64,000 nt of DNA from JAXGXJ01 sp963829545 (GCA_963829545.1 CAWHIX010000008.1:124001-188000), one strand, 5' to 3'. Positions 38,671 to 48,392 are shown, counted from the first letter of the stretch. Numbers and translations are program-made. The notes: a model not told the origin generated them from the letters alone.

Positions 38671-40054
38671 ATGAGCACCAACACCAGCAATGATTCAAAG
38701 CCCGGGATCCCACAGGATCCGATGTTCTCCGGGTGGGAGCAGCTGGACTGGAAGGAACGCCGCGAGCGCCGCTTCGAGCGCTGGAAGAGTGCCCCGGACG
38801 TCCAGTTTGCGAGCGAGTCGGTCAAGCGCGACTACCAAGAGCGCGCCCAGAACCTCATCGATGCCATCACCCTCAAGAAGCCGGCCCGCGTGCCGACCAC
38901 TGCCTCGGTCGGCTACTACGTGGGCAAGTACAGCGGGCTCAGCAAGAAGGAGTCCATGTACGATTACGAGAAGTCGGCGGCGGCTCTCGTCAAGTATCAC
39001 GAGGACTTTCGCCCCGATTTCCAGACCTCGGCGGTGGCTCCGGCCAAGGTCTTCGAGAAGCTCGGCCTCGAGCTCGTCGACTGGCCGGGCAGGGGCCTGG
39101 CGGACGACACGCCCTGGCAGTATCTCGAGACGGAGTACATGCGTGAGGACGAGTACGACGCCCTCATCGCCGATCCGGAGGTCTACTTCCGGCGCAGCCT
39201 GCTGCCCCGCTTCGGGTCGGCTTTCGCTCCCCTGGCCGGGCCGGCGCCCTTTACCGACATGATGGAAGCCACCACCATGCTCTTCAGCATCCTGCCCTTC
39301 GCCGATCCGGCGGTGGTTGAGGGAGTGCAGAGGCTGGCCGACGCCGCTCGGGAGTGCCTTGCCTACCTGACAGCCATGGGGGCCGCCGGCGCGGATGCGG
39401 CCGGGCGATTGGGCATCCCGTCTTCGTTCGGGGGTCTCGCCAAAGCTCCCTACGACATCCTGGCCGACACCCTGCGGGGCACGAAGGGCATAATGGTCGA
39501 CCGCTTCCGCCGGCCGGAGAAGATCCTCGAAGCCTCCGAGCGGCTGGTGCCCATCGTGGTCGAGTGGTGCACCCGCCAAGCCTCGCGGCCGGGTGGACCG
39601 CTCATCATCTTCGTTCTGCACAAGGGCGCCGACAGCTTCATGTCCGATGCCGACTTCCGCACCTTCTACTGGCCGACGCTGAAGGCGGTCATGAAAGGCG
39701 TCATCGAACAGGGCATCGTGCCCACCATGTTCGCGGAGGGGGGCTACAACAAGAGGCTGGAAGTGATCGCCGACCCCGAACTGCCCACCGGCAGCGTGCT
39801 GTGGCTGTTCGACCAGACCGACATGGCGCGCGGCCAAGCGGGCGCTGGGCGGCCACTCCTGCATCGCCGGCAACGTCCCCACGGCGCTACTGGCCTTGAG
39901 CACCGTCGACGAGGTGAAGGCCTACACCACCGACCTGCTCGACACCTGCGCCAGGGACGGCGGCTTCATGCTCGAGAACGGTGCCGTCCTGGACGATGCG
40001 AAGCCCGAGAACCTCAAGGCCATGCTGGAGACGGGTCAGAACTGGCGCGGCTGA
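38671..40054 (+). CDS. Uroporphyrinogen-decarboxylase-fold protein, methyltransferase-like (one frameshift)
   Basis: About 460 residues. The URO-D/MtaA family includes zinc-dependent corrinoid methyltransferases. After removal of one extra base near 39831 the sequence AKRALGGHSCIAGNVPTALL shows the H-x-C part of the zinc site. The distal Cys expected in the C-terminal PGC-like motif is not there (FMLENGAVLDD), so zinc coordination may differ or the protein may have another role. The only B12 protein in the window is at 6.3 kb. Possible demethylase of methoxylated or N-methyl substrates; genuinely uncertain. Confidence 0.75.
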
Positions 40055-40152
40055 TGACCTGCGAACTCAGGCGCGGTTTCTTCGGCCGCGGTTTCTGTTG
40101 ATCGACAACAAACTAGCGCGCATCGGCGCCCTGGTGAGAACGGAGGCACGAC

Positions 40153-41262
40153 ATGAGTGACATACCCAAGACCTGCAAGGCGGCGGTGCTGGTGGAGTAC
40201 GGCCGGCCTCTCGAGATCCAGGAGGTGGCTATCCCCGAACTCGAGAGCGGGGCCATCTTGGTGAAGGTGGAGATGGCCGGCATCTGCGGCACCGACGTCC
40301 ACCAGCAGAAGGGCGAACTGACCATCAAGAGCCCCCTGCCCAACATCCAGGGTCACGAGACCATCGGTCGGATCGTCAAGATGAGTGAGGGACGGGTCAT
40401 CGACGCCGCGGGTGAGCCGATCAAGGTCGGCGATCGCATCATGTGGGCCCACGCCGACTGCGGCGAATGCTACTGGTGCCAGATCGAGCGGGACCCCGTC
40501 CTCTGCGCGAAGAGATCCGGGTACGGCTGGGCGCCGCCCGTCGCGCTCCGGGGTGGTTTCGCCGAGTACGAATACGTCACGCCCAAGACCAACGTCGTGA
40601 GAGTGCCCGACGAACTGACCGAAGAGGAGTCGGTCGGGGTCGGTTGTGCCTTCCGGAGCGTCATCGCTGGATACGACCGCTTTGGCAAAGTGGGACTCAT
40701 GGAGGACTTCGTCATCCAGGGTTGCGGTCCGATCGGGCTCTACTCCACGGTGGTCGCGCGCGAGAGCGGTGCCCGCAACATCATAGTGGTGGGAGCCCCT
40801 CAGAATCGTCTGGAACTTGCCAAGCGCTGGGGAGCCGACCACGTTATCAACATCGACGAGGTCAAGACTCCCGAAGAACGGAAAGAGATCATCCTCGGTC
40901 TCACGAAGGGCAGGGGCCCGGAGAATGTGGTCGAAGCGGCCGGCGTGCCTGCAACGGTAGCCGAAGGTCTGGACATGATCCAGAAGGGCGGGAAGTACCT
41001 CATCCTGGGTCAGACTTCGGCCGCTGCGACACCCATCATCGTCAGCCGCATCAATGAGAAGGGGCTCACCATCGTGGGGAGCGTCTCGGCCCACGTCGTC
41101 CACTTCTACAGAGCCCTGCAGTTCATCAAGACACATCGCAGCAGGTATCCCTTCGGCGAGATCGTGACCGGCAAGTACCGACTCGAGGACATCAACGAGG
41201 CCCTCGCCAACATGGCGGCCGGCAAGGACATCAAGCCGGTCATCGACAATCGCGGCCGGTAG
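40153..41262 (+). CDS. Zinc-binding alcohol dehydrogenase (MDR superfamily)
   Basis: 369 residues. GroES-like domain with catalytic-zinc motifs GICGTDVH and GHE, and a structural-zinc lobe CGECYWC with a distal Cys (VLC). Rossmann fold with VIQGCGPIGLYS. NAD(P)-dependent oxidation of a secondary alcohol or polyol-like substrate; closest in feel to threonine/sorbitol/L-iditol-type members. Follows the UroD-like gene and precedes the aldolase, so it probably belongs to the same catabolic unit. Intact. Confidence 0.9.
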   Translation: MSDIPKTCKAAVLVEYGRPLEIQEVAIPELESGAILVKVEMAGICGTDVHQQKGELTIKSPLPNIQGHETIGRIVKMSEGRVIDAAGEPIKVGDRIMWAHADCGECYWCQIERDPVLCAKRSGYGWAPPVALRGGFAEYEYVTPKTNVVRVPDELTEEESVGVGCAFRSVIAGYDRFGKVGLMEDFVIQGCGPIGLYSTVVARESGARNIIVVGAPQNRLELAKRWGADHVINIDEVKTPEERKEIILGLTKGRGPENVVEAAGVPATVAEGLDMIQKGGKYLILGQTSAAATPIIVSRINEKGLTIVGSVSAHVVHFYRALQFIKTHRSRYPFGEIVTGKYRLEDINEALANMAAGKDIKPVIDNRGR

Positions 41263-41274
41263 GAGGCACGAGAA

Positions 41275-42084
41275 ATGACCTTCAAACCCTTCCTTCGACC
41301 CAACAAGGTCCTAGCGGCCCTGGAGGCGGGCGAGACCCCCTTGGGCATGCAGATGTACACGCACGACCCGGACCTGGTGGAGATCGTCGGCTACGCCGGT
41401 TTCGATTTCGTGATGCTCGACATGGAGCACAACCGCACCAACCCGGAGACCATGGTGAGCCTCATCCGGGCGGCGGAAGTGTCCGGGCTCACGCCGCTGG
41501 TCAGGGTCGGGGCGAACGACACCTTCCTCATCCGTTCGGCGGTGGAATCGGGCGCTCAGGGTATTGTCGTCCCCCACGTGAAGAGTGCCCAGGAAGCCGA
41601 AGCTGCTATGGCGGCCTCGCACTATCCGCCTGAGGGTAAGTGCGGCATCTGCCCCGCCATCCGCGCATCGGGCTACTCCCAGGAGAACTGGGAGGAGTAC
41701 ATGGCTGCGGCGAACCGTCAGATCATGTTCATACCCCTGCTGGAGGACGTGGAGGCCATCGACAACGCCGAAGAGATCATCGGGCTGCTGAAGCCGGGCC
41801 GCGACGCCGTGGGAGTGGGAGGAGCGGACATCGCCAACGCCCTGCTGACGGAGCCCGGGGAGAAGGTGCAGTGGGCGCACCCCTATCTGCGGGAAGCCAA
41901 TCTGAAGGTGAAGGCGATCTGCGAAGACAAAGGCATCCCCAGCATGGGCATGGCCTTTCCCACCTCAGATCGAGCCGGTGTGGAGGCAGCGAAAGCCAAC
42001 GGGACGAAGATCGTCATCTTCTATCCCGACAGCCACATCTGGATGGAAGCGTGCCGGAAGATCATCAAAGACGTCCGGGGCTGA
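41275..42084 (+). CDS. HpcH/HpaI-family aldolase
   Basis: 269 residues. The metal-dependent class II pyruvate aldolase family that includes HpaI and YfaU. VMLDMEHNRT holds the early catalytic D-x-E-H, PLVRVG the substrate arginine, IPLLEDVEAIDN the metal-binding Glu, and VGVGGADIANAL the region of the metal-binding Asp. Cleaves 4-hydroxy-2-oxo acids to pyruvate or oxaloacetate plus an aldehyde. The aldehyde would be a natural substrate for the AORs or the zinc dehydrogenase nearby (inference). Twelve bases after the dehydrogenase. Confidence 0.88.
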   Translation: MTFKPFLRPNKVLAALEAGETPLGMQMYTHDPDLVEIVGYAGFDFVMLDMEHNRTNPETMVSLIRAAEVSGLTPLVRVGANDTFLIRSAVESGAQGIVVPHVKSAQEAEAAMAASHYPPEGKCGICPAIRASGYSQENWEEYMAAANRQIMFIPLLEDVEAIDNAEEIIGLLKPGRDAVGVGGADIANALLTEPGEKVQWAHPYLREANLKVKAICEDKGIPSMGMAFPTSDRAGVEAAKANGTKIVIFYPDSHIWMEACRKIIKDVRG

Positions 42085-42130
42085 TCGCGGTGCCCGGTCG
42101 GTTGTTGCAGCCCGAGGATGGTGAAGCCGG

Positions 42131-42875
42131 ATGAAGCTCTTCGTCTTGGACGGGGGCCGCGCGCACCTGCCCGACATGAACCACCTGACGCCGGACCGCA
42201 ACGTGGGCAAGCCCATCACCATCCCCATCGTGATGTTCCTGATCGACCATCCCAAGGGACTGGTGGTGTTCGACACGGGTGTGGATACCGACGATAAGGA
42301 CGATCCCTTCCTCGACGCCGAGCCCGGGCAGCGCATCGACAGGCAGATCGAACGTTTGGGCTACAAGACGAGCGATGTCAAGTATGTGGTCGTATCTCAC
42401 CTGCACATCGACCACATCGGGGGCATGGTCTTCTTCCCCGATGCCACCTTCATCGTCCGGCGCCAGGAACTGCGGGCCGCCTGGTGGCCGGACGCTTCCG
42501 AGCGGGGCTACGACTTCGAGAGGCTTCTGCCCACCCGCGGTCTCAGATATCTGCAGCCCGCCGAGGGGGAGACCGTGGACGTGTTCCAAGACGGCTCTCT
42601 GTTGTGCATCGACACCAAGGGGCACACGGAGGGCCACCAGTCGCTTGTCGTTCGGCTGCCCGAATCGGGCACGAGTGGTCCTCGCCGGTGACGCGGTCCA
42701 GGTGGCCGAGAACCTGGACGCTGTCGTGCCTCCCGGCCCGTGCTGGAGCAACCGCTGGGCGGTCCAGCAGATCGAGATGCTGCAGCACATGCGGGCCGAG
42801 GGGGCGCTGGTCATACTGGGGCACGAACTGGCCCAGCTGGATACTTTGAAGCTGGCGCCCGCTTACTACGACTGA
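42131..42875 (+). CDS. Metallo-beta-lactamase-fold hydrolase, lactonase-like (one frameshift)
   Basis: About 247 residues. SHLHIDHIGG is the H-x-H-x-D-H zinc motif, KGHTEGHQ a further metal histidine, and LAGDAV the metal-bridging Asp. The overall pattern (MKLFVLDGG, FDTGVDTDD) resembles AiiA/AttM-type lactonases. One extra base near 42673. In context it could open a lactone or cyclic dione formed from a reduced ring; that is inference. A stem-loop follows the stop. Confidence 0.84.
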
Positions 42876-42885
42876 CCAAAACAGA

Positions 42886-42911
42886 GGCCGGGCGCCCCGA
42901 GGCGCCCGGCC
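42886..42911 (-). terminator. Intrinsic terminator between convergent genes
   Basis: Perfect 11-bp stem (42886-42896 with 42901-42911) and a CCGA loop. On the minus strand it is followed by a T-rich stretch (TGTTTTGG), fitting termination of the phospholipase-like gene; for the plus-strand hydrolase it is a plain GC hairpin. Confidence 0.65.
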
Positions 42912-42952
42912 GCGTCGACACGCTGGCGCTGTGGCTCTCGCCGTCCCTCCCG

Positions 42953-43699
42953 CTACTTCAGCCCCGCGATGATGTCGGCCAGCCCGTTGGCGGCCGCGCC
43001 GAGGCAACTCTTCGTGATCGTGGCGACCACGGTGTTGTAGCCCTTCGACTTGTAGGTCGTGTACAAAGTCCGGTAGTAGGGATGGGACAACACGGCAGCT
43101 GCCACCGTCTTCGCATAGGCGGCTTCGGCGTCGGCGATCGGTTCAAGGCTGTCCAGAACAGCCCATCCGGAGTTGGTGGTCGCCGACCTGGTCAGCGTGT
43201 CCACCTTCAGCTCATATCTGTTGTGCGTGAAGCCCTCCGTGTAGTAGTTGTCGGTATGCAGGGGATTGCACACGTCCGCGTAGTAGTGGGCCAGAATGCC
43301 CAAGGCTTTGCTTGCAGCGGACTTGTTGCCGGCGGCTACGTACGTCTTCACCTGCGCGTAGTAGAGCTTCACCTGGTCCGGGGCGGTGCCGTAGGTGGCA
43401 GGCACCGGGGTGGTGTCCGGCGCTAGCACCGCCGGGTGGTAGTTGTGATTGGCGTCAGGGGTACCGGTGTAGTCGGGATCGTCGCAGGCTGCCAGGGCGG
43501 TGCTCATCACCAGCCAGGGGACGGCGCTGGTGCCGCCCGCCAGTCTGACTGCTTGGGATACGATCCAGTCGTGGCCGCCGTAGGAACTCAGGTTTCCTTC
43601 GCCGTTCGCCCATCCCTGCGCGGCGGTTGCCGGCGCCAGCAAGGCGACCAAAATCATGATGAAGAAGAGAACGTAGAGAAGTGGATGCCGGCGTGTCAT
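42953..43699 (-). CDS. Secreted zinc-dependent phospholipase C-like protein
   Basis: 248 residues from the ATG at 43699, with GAGGAGGT before it. Signal peptide MTRRHPLLYVLFFIMILVAL ending near ATAAQ; the mature chain starts close to GWANGEG. SYGGHDWIV and the HYYADVCNPLH motif are the zinc-ligand regions of the phospholipase C/S1-P1 nuclease fold. Extracellular or wall-associated hydrolase of phospholipid or phosphoester. Separate from the catabolic cluster in function. Confidence 0.75.
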   Translation of the reverse strand: MTRRHPLLYVLFFIMILVALLAPATAAQGWANGEGNLSSYGGHDWIVSQAVRLAGGTSAVPWLVMSTALAACDDPDYTGTPDANHNYHPAVLAPDTTPVPATYGTAPDQVKLYYAQVKTYVAAGNKSAASKALGILAHYYADVCNPLHTDNYYTEGFTHNRYELKVDTLTRSATTNSGWAVLDSLEPIADAEAAYAKTVAAAVLSHPYYRTLYTTYKSKGYNTVVATITKSCLGAAANGLADIIAGLK

Positions 43700-43825
43700 G
43701 ACGCGTACCTCCTCGCGACACTTGGATGCGAACGGCTCTCTGGATAATCTCAGTATAGGCCGCGCCGTAGGCCGGTCAATCACCCCTTCTGCCCTCGTGG
43801 CGGGCGACGCCGCCCGCGGGCCTAG

Positions 43826-43872
43826 CTAGGTCGGCTTGACCCAGCGGGCTCTAGGTCGGCTTGACCCAGCGG
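43826..43872. repeat. Tandem 22-base direct repeat (25-base period) over the methyltransferase 3' end
   Basis: CTAGGTCGGCTTGACCCAGCGG at 43826-43847 recurs at 43851-43872 with three bases between. Because the period is 25, the two copies are read in different frames by the methyltransferase; each contains the same stop (CTA on the plus strand) in a different phase. Confidence 0.8.
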
Positions 43873-44533
43873 CTGCCACAAAGGCCCCCGTCTCCAGGTG
43901 GTGCGCGCGTCCGGCCTCCTCGACCCGCAGGACCTGCTCGGGGGGATCGTCCTTCTGGAAATGGACTACCGTCTCGGTGTGTCCGGGGACGGAGGTCAGA
44001 GCCAGCAGTTCGTCGGGCGATCGGAAGTAGGCCTTCTCCAGGACGTGCTCCTGACCGCGCTCCGTCTTGGCCCGGCGCCGGGCCGCCCAGGGGCTGAGGC
44101 TGTTGAGGGTTCCGACCACGATAAGTCCGCCGGGTTTCGTGACCCGAAAGAGCTCGGCCACCGCCCCGGTGCCGTCCTCGATGAACTCGAGAGCAGTCAC
44201 CGACACGGCCTTGTCGAACGACCCGTCGGCGAAAGGCAGCTGCGCCATGTCGCCGCTCACTGCCCGGAAGGGATAGCCTGCCGCCTTGCGGGTGGCCGCG
44301 TCCAGCATCGGTTGGGAGATGTCCAGCCCCACCACCTCAGCTCCCGCAGCCAGATAGTCGATGGTGAACACGCCCGTCCCACAGCCGGCGTCGAGTATCC
44401 TGTCATCCCCGCTCGGGCGCAACATCTCCAGTATCAGCCGGCCCTCGACCTCTCTAACGAGGTGTCCGATGGGCGTGGCGAACCAGGCGTCGTAGCGCTC
44501 GGGCCAATCGTCGAACAGTTCTTTCTCGGTCAT
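43826..44533 (-). CDS. SAM-dependent class I methyltransferase
   Basis: 235 residues from the ATG at 44533 (MTEKELFDDWPERYDAWF). RILDAGCGTGVFT is motif I and GLDISQPMLDAA the acidic loop; LPFADGSFDKAVSVTALEFI is the motif II/III region of ubiquinone/menaquinone-type or general small-molecule methyltransferases. Its last codons fall within a 25-base tandem duplication that appears to have altered the C-terminus. Substrate unknown. Confidence 0.85.
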   Translation of the reverse strand: MTEKELFDDWPERYDAWFATPIGHLVREVEGRLILEMLRPSGDDRILDAGCGTGVFTIDYLAAGAEVVGLDISQPMLDAATRKAAGYPFRAVSGDMAQLPFADGSFDKAVSVTALEFIEDGTGAVAELFRVTKPGGLIVVGTLNSLSPWAARRRAKTERGQEHVLEKAYFRSPDELLALTSVPGHTETVVHFQKDDPPEQVLRVEEAGRAHHLETGAFVAAAGSSRPRARWVKPT

Positions 44534-44660
44534 GCCGACCTCTTCTCGATCTCTCAGGCAGTGCCCCAGCTTAGCCCCCCTCCGGCTGGGATGGAAACGA
44601 ACGGATGCTGTAGTGGTGTAGGCTGGTCGTGGATATCCCTTTCCGTCCTCTGGGGGGAAC

Positions 44661-45188
44661 ATGGATCTGAGTCGGTTCGAAGAGATGGACGCCGCCGAAC
44701 TCCGCGAGTACCTGGAGTTCCTCCTGTGGCACTACCGAGTGGTCGATAGCTTCTGGTTCATCTATGTGGAAGAGGGGCGGGGCAGGGCCGAGGCCGAGAG
44801 GTTGAACGAGCGCGTGTGGGAGAGGGTCTCGGGGCTGGCGGCGCGTGATCTGGTGTCGAGGTTCGGCATCACCGAGGGGGGTCTGAAGGGCTTTGTCAGA
44901 CTTCTTCGCCTCTATCCCTGGGCCACGCTACTCGGTTACGAGTTCGAAGAGTCACCGGACGAGGTGGTGCTCACCGTACCCGTCTGCGCCACCCAGGAAG
45001 CACGCCGGCGCCGCGGCCTGCCCGAGTACGAATGCTGCGAGATGCATCGCCAGGAGTTCGTCGAGTTGGCCAAGGTGGTCGACCCTCGCCTGCGCGTATC
45101 GTGCGATTTCGCCCCGCCGGGCCCGCGGCCGGCCGGGGTAGACTGCCGCTGGCGGTACACGCTGGAGTCGGACGCGGCAGACACGTGA
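44661..45188 (+). CDS. DUF6125-like conserved hypothetical protein
   Basis: 175 residues. Opening helices LREYLEFLLWHYRVVDSFWFIYVE and RLNERVWERVSGLAARDLVSRFGI match the pattern of a family of uncharacterised proteins common in anaerobes (DUF6125, from memory). The C-terminal half has several cysteines (PVCATQEARRRRG, YECCEMHRQEF, RVSCDF) that could bind metal. Divergent from the methyltransferase. No function can be assigned. Confidence 0.55.
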   Translation: MDLSRFEEMDAAELREYLEFLLWHYRVVDSFWFIYVEEGRGRAEAERLNERVWERVSGLAARDLVSRFGITEGGLKGFVRLLRLYPWATLLGYEFEESPDEVVLTVPVCATQEARRRRGLPEYECCEMHRQEFVELAKVVDPRLRVSCDFAPPGPRPAGVDCRWRYTLESDAADT

Positions 45189-45209
45189 TTCCCGCTCGCT
45201 GAACGGCCG

Positions 45210-45729
45210 TCATTCCCACCGTTCGTAGCAGACGATCTCGCCGAGGGGCTTGCGCTGCTTGGGCCGGGGAGGCGGCGTCGGCCGCGGGGTAGCCAAGGGT
45301 CATGAGTTCGATCACTTTGGCCGACTCCGGGATCCCCAGAACCTCCCGGACGGGGTCCTGATCGAAGGCTCCGATCCAGCATGTTCCGAGGCCCTCGGCC
45401 GCAGCGGCCAACGCCAGATGCTCCATGGCGATGGCGAGGTCGACCGCATCCCCCGGCACTCCGCAACGCATCACGCGGTCGGGCATCAGGCCCACGCCGG
45501 CGACGACCACCGGGGCCTCGGCGACGTGCCGCTGGTTGGCGCAGGCCACGGATAGGCGGGCACGGATCTCGCCGTCACGTACCACCACGAACCTCCACGG
45601 CTGGCGATTGGAGCCCGAGGGGGCCAGGCGGACGGCCTCGAGCACCCGCTCCAGCTTCTCCTGCTCGACAGGTCGGGGTTCGTACGAGCGGACCGAATGA
45701 CGCGCGCTCACAAGCTCCAGAAAGTCCAT
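45210..45729 (-). CDS. Nitroreductase-family flavoprotein (one frameshift)
   Basis: About 173 residues. SARHSVRSYEPRPV and RLAPSGSNRQPWRFVVV form the FMN site; GLGTCWIGAFD and VIELMTLGYPA are the second FMN/dimer motifs. One extra base near 45280 separates GYPAAD from RPKQRKPLGEIVCYERWE, the normal family ending, so the stop is at 45210. Reduces nitro groups, quinones or other acceptors with NAD(P)H; physiological role unknown. Confidence 0.83.
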
Positions 45730-45804
45730 GGTTATCTCCGTTCATAGCCCGTGGCTTGCGGGGCGCGCGGGTAGCTCTGCTTCCCGCAGGCTGCGGGAGG
45801 TCTC

Positions 45805-46074
45805 TCAGCCGCCGCCGATGGGAGGCATGATGCGGATCTCGTCTCCCTCCGCGAGGGGGGTGTCCAGCCCTCCGGCCTGACGGACGTTCCTTCCGTTGAG
45901 GAACACGCCCACCCACACGGTGCCGTCCTCGCGAAACACTCTGCTACGCAGCCGTGGTTCCTTGTCCACGCAGTCTGCGAGGGCCTCTCCGACCGTGGCC
46001 CCCCGGCATTCGAGGCGAGAGGTCCCGGCCGCGCCGACGAGGCCGGGCGGCAACTTGATGTAGGCGAGAGGCAT
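45805..46074 (-). CDS. MoaD/ThiS-family protein of the third AOR operon
   Basis: 89 residues. Ubiquitin-like pattern (YIKLPPGL, CRGATVGEALADCV, VGVFLNGRNVRQAGG, LAEGDEIRIMPPIGGG) with a terminal Gly-Gly-Gly, so it could be thiocarboxylated. MoaD-like proteins are often encoded with AORs, presumably for tungstopterin synthesis. Transcribed with the ferredoxin and AOR upstream. Confidence 0.8.
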   Translation of the reverse strand: MPLAYIKLPPGLVGAAGTSRLECRGATVGEALADCVDKEPRLRSRVFREDGTVWVGVFLNGRNVRQAGGLDTPLAEGDEIRIMPPIGGG

Positions 46075-46089
46075 CGCCGGCCGGCGCGG

Positions 46090-46566
46090 TCAGACTACCG
46101 TCAGGGCGCGGTCGGCCTTGCTCGTCTTGACCTCGACCGCAAGGACGTGTGGGTTCTGGCAGAAGGCGACGCACTGCGGCTCGCCGTCGCACAGGTCGCA
46201 CTTGAAGGCCACGTGGCGCTCAGGATGCTCGAAGATCACGCCATGCGGGCACACTTCATAGCATTCCCCGCAGTTGGTGCAGAGCGTCTCGTCCACCCGC
46301 AGCACGTAGCCGGAGACGGCGTCGCCACCCGTGGGGTGCACCACGATCTCGTGCCGCTGGATGGCCTGCGCGGGGCAGACCTCCTCGCATTTGGCGCAGG
46401 CCGTCTGCAGGCAGGTGCGCCCTTTCACGACTATGACCGTCGGGTCCACGTCCACGCGCAGCCGGGAGACCGAGGGCCGATAGGCGCCCTCGTGCCAGGC
46501 CGAGCAGGCGAGCTCGCACATGTGGCAGCCGGTACACTTCTTGTTGCTGATCATGACGTGTGGCAT
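46090..46566 (-). CDS. Polyferredoxin-type electron carrier for the AOR
   Basis: 158 residues from the ATG at 46566. Cysteine groups CTGCHMCELAC, CLQTACAKCEEVC, CTNCGECYEVC and CDLCDGEPQCVAFC could bind four [4Fe-4S] clusters in the arrangement of HycB/AorB-like subunits. Lies immediately downstream of the AOR and is most likely its electron-transfer subunit. Cytoplasmic. Confidence 0.88.
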   Translation of the reverse strand: MPHVMISNKKCTGCHMCELACSAWHEGAYRPSVSRLRVDVDPTVIVVKGRTCLQTACAKCEEVCPAQAIQRHEIVVHPTGGDAVSGYVLRVDETLCTNCGECYEVCPHGVIFEHPERHVAFKCDLCDGEPQCVAFCQNPHVLAVEVKTSKADRALTVV

Positions 46567-46592
46567 GGGATCGCCTTTCCTCGCGCCTGGGA

Positions 46593-48392
46593 TCAGAGAC
46601 GCACGTCGACGCCGACCTCGGCCAGCTTGGCCTCGGTCGGCACCCCGTTCTCGTCCCATCCCCGCAGCCGATAGTATTCTCTTAGGCCCTCCGCGAACGC
46701 CTCCCGGCCTATGGCCTTGCCGGCCGCTGGGCCTTCGGAGAAGGCGTCGCCGAGCTCGACGAGCTTCGCAGGAACCGCGTCGGCCTCGACTCCTTCGCGC
46801 AGGTTGAAGAGCCGGCCCAGGTTCCAGATGCGCTCCCCGAGGCGCATGACGTCGTCCTCGGTCCACTCCTTGTGCCACACGTGGCGCAGCATCTGCGAAA
46901 GCTGGTCGGGGTCGACGCCCCAGAAGTCGCACCAGATGCCGCTGAACTTGGCCGAGCTGAAGTTCTGGCCGATGAAGCCGTCGGCCACGCGGCCGCCGAT
47001 GACTTGGGCCGCCTTGCCCTCCAGGCTGTCGGGCGGACGCGAACCCTCCAGGATCTCGTCGGCTACCGGATAGGTGCGCATGTGACAGCCACCCCGGTCG
47101 GAAGTGGCGTAGGCCAGGCTCATGCCGAAGGTGCCCCGGGGATCGTAGCCGGGCAGTTCGAGGTTCTTGACCTCCATGGCCAGCTCGGGCACGCCATACT
47201 TGGCCGCCAGAGCCCGCGCGCCGAGCGCCAGCTCCGCTCCTGCGTCCCGACGAGCGGCGATGAGCTCGGGCATGCGCAGGTAGCCCTCCGGTTCGCCGAA
47301 GCGGACGCCGAAGTCGGCCACGCCTCGCTCGGTCATGTCCATGGCCAGGGCCACGACCGAGCCGGTGGAGATGGTGTCGAGCCCCCACTCGTCGCACTCG
47401 CGGTTGAAGCGCATGAGGGCTTCGATGTCGCCCATGCCGCAGTTGGTGCCGCACAGGGCGATGGTCTCGAACTCCGGGCCCTCGGACTTCACATCCCCGA
47501 TCTCGTGCACCTGCCGGCAGGACAGGGAGCACTGATAGCAGCCCCGATTGCCGACCTTGATCTTCTGAAAGGCCTCGGAGTTGATGTTGCCCACCTCTTC
47601 GAAGCTGCCGGCGGACCAGTTGCGCGTGGGGATGGCACCCGCCCCGTCCACGGGGTCGACGAGGATGGGCGTGCCCTCCTCGTTGGCCCACAGGTTGGCG
47701 TCGGTGAGCACGTACTCCTTGTGCATGCGGACCATGTCGGCCAGGAAGGCCCGCGCGTCGCCCACGGACACCGACCCGGTGCCGCGAACGGCTACGGCCT
47801 TCAGGTTCTTGGCGCCGAAGAGGGCGCCGTGGCCGCCCCGTCCGGCCTTGTGGAACTGGTCGGTGCTGAGGCAGGCCCAGGGTAGGCGGTTCTCGCCTCC
47901 GGGTCCGATGGAAAGCACCTTCGCCTGGGGGTCGAGATCACGCCGCAGCGCCGCTTCGACCTCGGAGGTCTTCAGACCCCAATACTCCTCGGCGGGCAGG
48001 AACTCCACCTTGCCGTCCGCGATCCAGACCACCGTGGGGGAGGAGGCGGCGCCACTGATGATGACGATGTCGTAGCCCGCGAACTTCAACTCCGGGGCGA
48101 AGGAGCCGCCCACATAGCTGTCGTCGAGGATGCCGGTGGTGGGGCTCTTGGCTCCCACGACCAGGCGGGAAGCGGTGCTGACGTTGGTGCCCGCGAAGGG
48201 GCCGGTGACCAGGAAGACCGGGTTGTCCGGCGACCAGGGGTCGACTCCCGGTGGGACGTACTCCCACATGTAGCGGAGGAGGAGCCCTTTGCCTCCCAGA
48301 TACAGCTCCGCCCAGTCCATGTTGAGCGGCTCGGTCGTCGCCGTGAGACTGGTGAGATCGACGCGAAGGACGCGTCCCTGGTAGAAGTCCAC
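46593..48392 (-). CDS. Aldehyde ferredoxin oxidoreductase 3
   Basis: 599 residues, the typical AOR length, intact. YQGRVLRVDLTS start; a TGPFAGTNVSTASR strand; CYQCSLSC (C-x2-C-x3-C) and later WCDFWG for the Fe-S cluster; GIGPGG-like SIGPGGENRLPWA for the pterin. Tungstopterin enzyme oxidising aldehydes or reducing acids, with the following ferredoxin-like subunit as partner, and a MoaD-like protein third in the operon. Resembles classical AOR more than the two enzymes at 12-18 kb. Confidence 0.93.
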   Translation of the reverse strand: MDFYQGRVLRVDLTSLTATTEPLNMDWAELYLGGKGLLLRYMWEYVPPGVDPWSPDNPVFLVTGPFAGTNVSTASRLVVGAKSPTTGILDDSYVGGSFAPELKFAGYDIVIISGAASSPTVVWIADGKVEFLPAEEYWGLKTSEVEAALRRDLDPQAKVLSIGPGGENRLPWACLSTDQFHKAGRGGHGALFGAKNLKAVAVRGTGSVSVGDARAFLADMVRMHKEYVLTDANLWANEEGTPILVDPVDGAGAIPTRNWSAGSFEEVGNINSEAFQKIKVGNRGCYQCSLSCRQVHEIGDVKSEGPEFETIALCGTNCGMGDIEALMRFNRECDEWGLDTISTGSVVALAMDMTERGVADFGVRFGEPEGYLRMPELIAARRDAGAELALGARALAAKYGVPELAMEVKNLELPGYDPRGTFGMSLAYATSDRGGCHMRTYPVADEILEGSRPPDSLEGKAAQVIGGRVADGFIGQNFSSAKFSGIWCDFWGVDPDQLSQMLRHVWHKEWTEDDVMRLGERIWNLGRLFNLREGVEADAVPAKLVELGDAFSEGPAAGKAIGREAFAEGLREYYRLRGWDENGVPTEAKLAEVGVDVRL

